Assembly (NCBI GenBank): GCA_963727015.1
Contig: CAVSEV010000011.1
Span: forward strand, 62,001-126,000
From: DATFVJ01 sp963727015
GTDB lineage: Bacteria > Actinomycetota > Actinomycetes > Streptosporangiales > Streptosporangiaceae
Reading direction: 5' to 3'
Length of the DNA stretch: 64,000 bases
Made by a program: the position numbers and the translations under genes. The notes under the pieces are model-generated. The model saw only the letters and a list, made by a program, of their open reading frames with translations, had not been told where the DNA came from and searched no databases. Shown in pieces: positions 59,741-64,000 of the stretch (the stretch's first letter is position 1; the number at the start of each line of letters is the position of its first letter).

Positions 59741-61758
59741 ATTCAGGAAATTACCGCTACGGGCCCTACCACGACGGGCCCGACCCGCTCGCGGCGCCGT
59801 TCGACGTACGGACCGCGCTCGACGAAATGTCGGACGCCATCCTGGGCGGCAGCACACCAGCCGACGCACTGCGCGAGGCCCTGCGACGCGGGGTCGGTGA
59901 CCGGCAGGGGCTTGATGACCTGATGCGCCGGGTCCGTGAGCGGCTGCGCGAGGTACGGGAGCGCGGGCGCGCCGACGGGCTACTCGAGCAGGCGCGAGCG
60001 CTGCTCGACACTGCCATCGGGCAGGAGCGTGCCGAGCTCTTCCCCGATCCGGGCGACGAGGCGCGGATGGCCGAGGCAGAGCTGGACACGCTGCCGGGTG
60101 AGACCGCGCAAGCCATCAGGGCCCTCTCCTCATACCAGTGGCGGTCGGATGCCGCCAGGGAAACGTTCGAGCGGCTCAAGGATCTGCTCAGGCGGGAAGT
60201 GCTCGACAGCCAGTTCCGCGGCATGAAGGACGCTCTCGCCCAGCCGGACCCCGCCGCCATGCAGCGGGTTAAGGACATGATGTCCGACCTGAGCGGGATG
60301 CTCGAGGCGGACGCGCGCGGCCAACATCGGCAGCGGGATTTCGACGACTTCATGCGCAAATACGGGGAATTCTTCCCCGAAAGCCCGCAGAATCTCGACG
60401 AGCTCGTCGACTCGCTCGTCCGGCGGATGACTGCCGCGCACCGGGTGCTGGACTCCCTCTCGGCGGACCAGCGCGCCGAGCTCGCCGCGATGATGGAGCA
60501 GGCGATGGCCGACGCGGGCCTGGCTGCGGAGATGTCCCGGCTGGCTGGGGCACTGCGCGCGCGCCGCCCCGACATGGACGCCCCGCCGGGCGGGCGCGCA
60601 GACGCGCTGACCGGGGAGGAACCGCTCGGCCTCGGCGACGCCACCACCGCGATCGAGGAACTCGCCGATCTGGCCGAGCTCGATGCGACGCTGCGGCAGG
60701 ACTACCCAGGCGCACGCCTGGACGACGTCGACGAGGCAGCGGTACGGCGGGCACTCGGCCGCAGGGCGGTCGATGACATGGAAGGCCTGCGGCGGATCGA
60801 ACGTGAGCTTGAGAAGCAAGGCTATCTGCGCCGGTCAGGCGGCCAGCTCGAGCTGACGCCGAAGGCGGTGCGCAGGCTCGGGGATACGGCGCTCCGCCGC
60901 GTGTTCGCGGAGCTCAGCGAGGGCCGGGCTGGCGATCACGACCAGCAGGACGCGGGCCACGCCGGGGAGCCGACCGGGAGCACCAGGCAGTGGGAGTTCG
61001 GCGACGAGCAGCCGATCGACGTTTCGGCGACGGTGCGCAACGCGGTGCTGCGATCGGCGGCCCGCGAGCCATTGCTGCCTGCCGCGGCGGACGCCGGCGC
61101 CGCGGCAGGCACGCGCGTGGCGCCTGTCCGCCTCTCGGTGGACGACTTCGAGGTAACAGAGACCGAACGGCGCACCGCCGCCGCGGTCTGCCTGCTCGTG
61201 GACCTGTCGTACTCGATGGCGCTGCGTGGCACCTGGGGCGTCGCCAAGCAAACCGCGCTCGCCTTGCATTCGCTGATCCGGACCAAGTTCCCGCTGGACG
61301 CGGTCCAGATCGTGGGCTTCTCCAACTACGCGCGTGAACTGCGCGAAACCGAACTGGCCGGCCTGGGCTGGGATATGGTCCAGGGCACCAACCTGCACCA
61401 TGCGCTGCTGATCGCTGGCCGCCACCTCGACAAGCACCCCGAGCACGAACCTGTCGTGCTGATCGTGACGGATGGCGAGCCGACCGCGCATCTGCTGCGC
61501 AATGGGCGGCCCTACTTCGACTGGCCGCCCGCGCCAGAGACGATCGAACTCACGCTCGCCGAGGTCGACAAGATGACCAGGCGCCGCGCGGTGCTGAACA
61601 TCTTCATGCTCGCCGAGGACGAGCGCCTCACCGCGTTCGTCGAGGAAGTGGCGCGGCGGAACGGCGGCAGGCTTTTCCGCCCGGAACCACAGCGGCTCGG
61701 CGAGTACGTGGTCGCGGACTTCCTGCGCACCCGCCGCGGCCGCGCCGCGCGCCGGTGA
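59716..61758 (+). CDS. VWA-domain protein partnered with MoxR
   Basis: 680 residues from ATG 59716, or 674 from ATG 59734, both with GAGGGA/GAGGGAC sites. A helical N-terminus (LREALRRGVGDRQGLDDLMRRVRERLREVRERGRADGLLEQ) and a Glu/Asp-rich middle precede a C-terminal von Willebrand A domain. The MIDAS residues are DLSYSM in CLLVDLSYSMALRGTWGVAKQ (about 493-510), with VTDGEPTAHL later. MoxR-VWA pairs are chaperones that load metals or assemble enzymes; the client is not in view. The 3' end is a 19-bp repeat containing the stop. Confidence 0.92.
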   Translation: MTDLRDMANSGNYRYGPYHDGPDPLAAPFDVRTALDEMSDAILGGSTPADALREALRRGVGDRQGLDDLMRRVRERLREVRERGRADGLLEQARALLDTAIGQERAELFPDPGDEARMAEAELDTLPGETAQAIRALSSYQWRSDAARETFERLKDLLRREVLDSQFRGMKDALAQPDPAAMQRVKDMMSDLSGMLEADARGQHRQRDFDDFMRKYGEFFPESPQNLDELVDSLVRRMTAAHRVLDSLSADQRAELAAMMEQAMADAGLAAEMSRLAGALRARRPDMDAPPGGRADALTGEEPLGLGDATTAIEELADLAELDATLRQDYPGARLDDVDEAAVRRALGRRAVDDMEGLRRIERELEKQGYLRRSGGQLELTPKAVRRLGDTALRRVFAELSEGRAGDHDQQDAGHAGEPTGSTRQWEFGDEQPIDVSATVRNAVLRSAAREPLLPAAADAGAAAGTRVAPVRLSVDDFEVTETERRTAAAVCLLVDLSYSMALRGTWGVAKQTALALHSLIRTKFPLDAVQIVGFSNYARELRETELAGLGWDMVQGTNLHHALLIAGRHLDKHPEHEPVVLIVTDGEPTAHLLRNGRPYFDWPPAPETIELTLAEVDKMTRRRAVLNIFMLAEDERLTAFVEEVARRNGGRLFRPEPQRLGEYVVADFLRTRRGRAARR

Positions 61759-61797
61759 CCGCGCCGCGCGCCGGTGACCGCGCCGCCCGCCGGTGAC
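61741..61797. repeat. Three 19-bp tandem repeats carrying the VWA stop codon
   Basis: CGCGCCGCGCGCCGGTGAC at 61741 and 61760, and a one-mismatch copy at 61779. The first includes the VWA stop TGA. Confidence 0.97.
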
Positions 61798-61949
61798 CCA
61801 GGGTCGGACGAGGGGCCGGCCCTGGTGACACCGGGTGCTGCGGCCGGTGACGATTGCAGGGGGCACCGACTGCGGCCCGGCCGGGCGGCACCCGGTCACG
61901 GTTGCAGCACGGCGTGACAAGAGTGCCCGGCGCGCGAAGGAACCGTGAC

Positions 61950-63161
61950 ATGATCATTAACTCGCCGGCCGCCAAGCGGACACCGCTGGCATCGCAGCAA
62001 CATGAGCGGGGCACCCCGGTCGCCCTCCAGCAGGACAATAAGCATGACAAGAAGGGCACCGTCACCCGCCGCGGCTACCTGGCGGCCGGATGGTGCACGA
62101 CGATCCTCGCCAGCGGGCTGTCAACGGCGATGGGGCTTGTCAGCGTGACGCGCCCAGCCGCGGGGGCCGTGGGCATTCTCACCCGGCGGCGACCCTCTGC
62201 GGTCCCGGCTACCGCCGGTCAGCGCCAGCGCGGCCATGACGGGCCGGCGCCGGGCGCCGGCGAAGGCTCGCGCTGGATCGACCTCGGCGGTCCTGTCCAC
62301 TACCTCGACTTCGGCGGTCTGGCCGCCGGGCCAACGGTCGTGTGCGTGCACGGGCTCGCCGGGTCGGGGGATAACTGGTCGGTGATCGCGCCGTTGCTGA
62401 CGGACCGCTGCCGCGTGCTGGCCCCGGATCTGGCCGGGCACGGCCTTACCCGGTCCCGGGGACGTAGCACCGACGTGACGGCGAACCGGGCTCTGCTGCA
62501 CCGTTTCATCGAAGCCGTGGCGCCATCGCCCGCTAGCCCGGTGATTCTCATCGGCAACTCGATGGGCGGAATGATCTCGCTGCTGGAGGCGAGCGCAGCG
62601 CCCGGCACCGTCGCCGGACTGGTGCTGATCAACCCGGTCCTGCCCCTGGTGCCGGCGCGTCCGGACCCGTTCGTGACCCCGATGCTCGCCGCCTACGCCA
62701 TGCCGGGCCTCGGCCCGCTCCTGATGAGCTGGCGCCGCCACATGTCACCTGAGGCGCTCGTTGCCAGCCTGCTGTCGCTGTGCTGCGCGGACGCGTCGCG
62801 TGTGCCCCCTGACGTCCTTGCTCAGCATGTCGCGGTGGCCCGCGAGCTTCTGCTGGCCGCCGAGACCGAACGGGAGATTGCCGTTGCCGCCCGTTCCATC
62901 ATCGCCACCGCCGGCTACCTGCGCGGCCAGGCGTACCGGCGGGGGATCCGCTCGGTGACCTGCCCGGTACTGCTGCTGCATGGCGCACGTGACCGGTTGG
63001 TACCCGTCGCGCTCGCCAGGGCGGCGGCGCGCGCCAACCCAGCCTGGACGCTGGTCGTCTTGCCCGATGTGGGCCACGTACCCCAGCTGGAAGCCCCGGG
63101 CGACACCGCCAGGGTCATCACCGCCTGGCTCGGCTCAGCCGGGCGGCGCGCAGCCGGATAA
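61950..63161 (+). CDS. Alpha/beta hydrolase, probably exported
   Basis: About 403 residues from ATG 61950 (AAGGAA 7 nt upstream). An unusual N-terminus holds a possible Tat-like or membrane segment: KGTVTRRGYLAAGWCTTILASGLSTAMGL has RRGYLAAG followed by a hydrophobic stretch. Then comes an alpha/beta hydrolase with oxyanion HGLAGSGDNW, nucleophile Ser in ILIGNSMGGMISL, acid in LLHGARDRLVP and His in LPDVGHVPQLE. Substrate unknown; the fold covers esterases and lactonases. It abuts a convergent aldehyde dehydrogenase (0-bp gap). Confidence 0.88.
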   Translation: MIINSPAAKRTPLASQQHERGTPVALQQDNKHDKKGTVTRRGYLAAGWCTTILASGLSTAMGLVSVTRPAAGAVGILTRRRPSAVPATAGQRQRGHDGPAPGAGEGSRWIDLGGPVHYLDFGGLAAGPTVVCVHGLAGSGDNWSVIAPLLTDRCRVLAPDLAGHGLTRSRGRSTDVTANRALLHRFIEAVAPSPASPVILIGNSMGGMISLLEASAAPGTVAGLVLINPVLPLVPARPDPFVTPMLAAYAMPGLGPLLMSWRRHMSPEALVASLLSLCCADASRVPPDVLAQHVAVARELLLAAETEREIAVAARSIIATAGYLRGQAYRRGIRSVTCPVLLLHGARDRLVPVALARAAARANPAWTLVVLPDVGHVPQLEAPGDTARVITAWLGSAGRRAAG

Positions 63162-64000
63162 TCAGCCAGCCCGGGGCCCTCGGCGCTTGGGCAGGGTGCC
63201 GGCGCGGCCGTGCCGCAGGGTGGTCAGGGTGACGACCGTCTTGTCCGCGCGGGCGGATCGGGCGAAGGTGGTCAGGTGCAGCGGCGCGGTGAAGCGCTGC
63301 CGGGCGACCGCCTTGGCGGCACCGAATTCCCGCAGCCCGTCGGGACCGTGGATTCGCCCGAAGCCGGATTGCCCGACCCCTCCCCAGGGCAGCGATGGCA
63401 TGCCGGCGAAGGAGATGGTGGAAGAGTTGACCGAGACCATTCCCGCCCGGATCCGGCGGGCCAGTTGTGTGCCGTGGGCCCGCGAGAAAACGGTGGCGCC
63501 CAGACCGTAGGACGAGGCGTTGGCGCGACGCACGGCCTCGTCCATGCCGGGCACCTTCGCGATGGTCAGGGTCGGGCCGAAGGTTTCCTCGGTCACCGCC
63601 GAGGAGTCCTCGGGCACGTCGAGCAGCACGGTCGGCTGCACGAAACGCTCGCCCACCGCGTCCGCACCGCCGACAACGGCCCTGCCGCCGCGGGCGAGCG
63701 CGTCGGCGATGTGCCCGCGGATGACGGCGGACTGCGTCGGCATCGTCATGGGGCCGATCTTCTGCCCGGGGCCTGCCCGCAGGTCGCGGGCACGGGCGGT
63801 GACCTCGGCGACGAACGCGTCGTAGACCCGTTCGTGTACGTAGACCCGCTCGACCCCGATGCAGGACTGCCCGGCGTTGGCCATGCCACCCCAGACCGCC
63901 GCCTCGGCCGCGGCGGGGATGTCGGCGTCCGCGTCGACGAGCAGCGCGTCCTTGCCGCCGCCCTCGATGATGACTGGGACCAGCCCGTCGGCGCAGGCGT
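63162..64000 (-). CDS. Aldehyde dehydrogenase, N-terminus beyond right edge
   Basis: C-terminal about 280 residues, open to the right window edge. The catalytic Cys is in AGQSCIGVERVYVHERVYDAFV, with GERFVQPTVLLDVPEDSSAVTEETFGPTL and a GGVGQSGFGRIHGPDGLREF C-terminus. The Glu of the active site (PVIIEGGGKDALLVDADADI) lies near 63950. Close to succinate-semialdehyde/benzaldehyde-type dehydrogenases. Its stop touches the convergent hydrolase stop. Confidence 0.92.
   Translation of the reverse strand, partial: ACADGLVPVIIEGGGKDALLVDADADIPAAAEAAVWGGMANAGQSCIGVERVYVHERVYDAFVAEVTARARDLRAGPGQKIGPMTMPTQSAVIRGHIADALARGGRAVVGGADAVGERFVQPTVLLDVPEDSSAVTEETFGPTLTIAKVPGMDEAVRRANASSYGLGATVFSRAHGTQLARRIRAGMVSVNSSTISFAGMPSLPWGGVGQSGFGRIHGPDGLREFGAAKAVARQRFTAPLHLTTFARSARADKTVVTLTTLRHGRAGTLPKRRGPRAG

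Overview
The window is very GC-rich actinobacterial chromosome, with pervasive G/C third positions, many GTG/TTG starts and short or overlapping gene junctions. A mycothiol conjugate amidase-type gene (mca), a PhoH/uppS/pckA neighbourhood, a greA-mca-ilvA neighbourhood, an initiator tRNA with a C1-A72 mismatch and a DUF222/HNH (13E12-type) gene all fit a mycothiol-producing actinomycete. I cannot fix the genus from sequence alone.

Layout. 1-3524: one end of a Tn7-like transposon (TnsA-like endonuclease, TniA/TnsB-type DDE transposase and, unusually, a tyrosine recombinase in the same operon), ending in a ladder of 31-bp-spaced binding-site repeats beside the initiator tRNA gene. 4031-8014: a flippase-like membrane protein, then a MarR regulator with a likely autoregulatory operator and an EmrB-type MFS exporter. 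8022-25333: a large cell-envelope locus. It holds a GT4-type, several GT2, a GT-C-like and a GT87-like glycosyltransferase, an LCP ligase, sn-glycerol-1-phosphate dehydrogenase, two stand-alone nucleotidyltransferases, a CDP-alcohol phosphotransferase and a giant nucleotidyltransferase/CDP-alcohol phosphotransferase fusion. Together they suggest a CDP-activated, glycerol-1-phosphate-linked surface polymer or phosphoglycolipid that LCP could anchor to the wall. This is my best candidate for a poorly described system.

25396-29546: PhoH, an isoprenyl transferase and ATP-type PEP carboxykinase. 30506-37454: a ribbon-helix-helix-like protein with a perfect palindrome on its promoter, an NlpC/P60 hydrolase, a YyaL-type thioredoxin-fold protein, an aldo/keto reductase and a permuted NlpC/P60-like protein. 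37618-45072: an accessory, decaying region with a calpain-family pseudogene, a cupin, a frameshifted DUF222-HNH gene, a flavodoxin-like protein and a frameshifted SWIM protein. 45070-63161: a SNF2 helicase, mca, greA, an Lrp/hppD divergent pair, ilvA, DUF779 plus aldehyde dehydrogenase, a ROK kinase, a FIST sensor, a MoxR/VWA pair and an alpha/beta hydrolase. A second aldehyde dehydrogenase runs off the right edge.

A theme runs through the window: short tandem repeats (mostly 15 or 18 bp, in frame) inside at least ten genes, and tandem duplications that carry the stop codon at several gene ends. In three genes (DUF222-HNH, SWIM, mca) the reading frame changes inside or at the edge of such a repeat.
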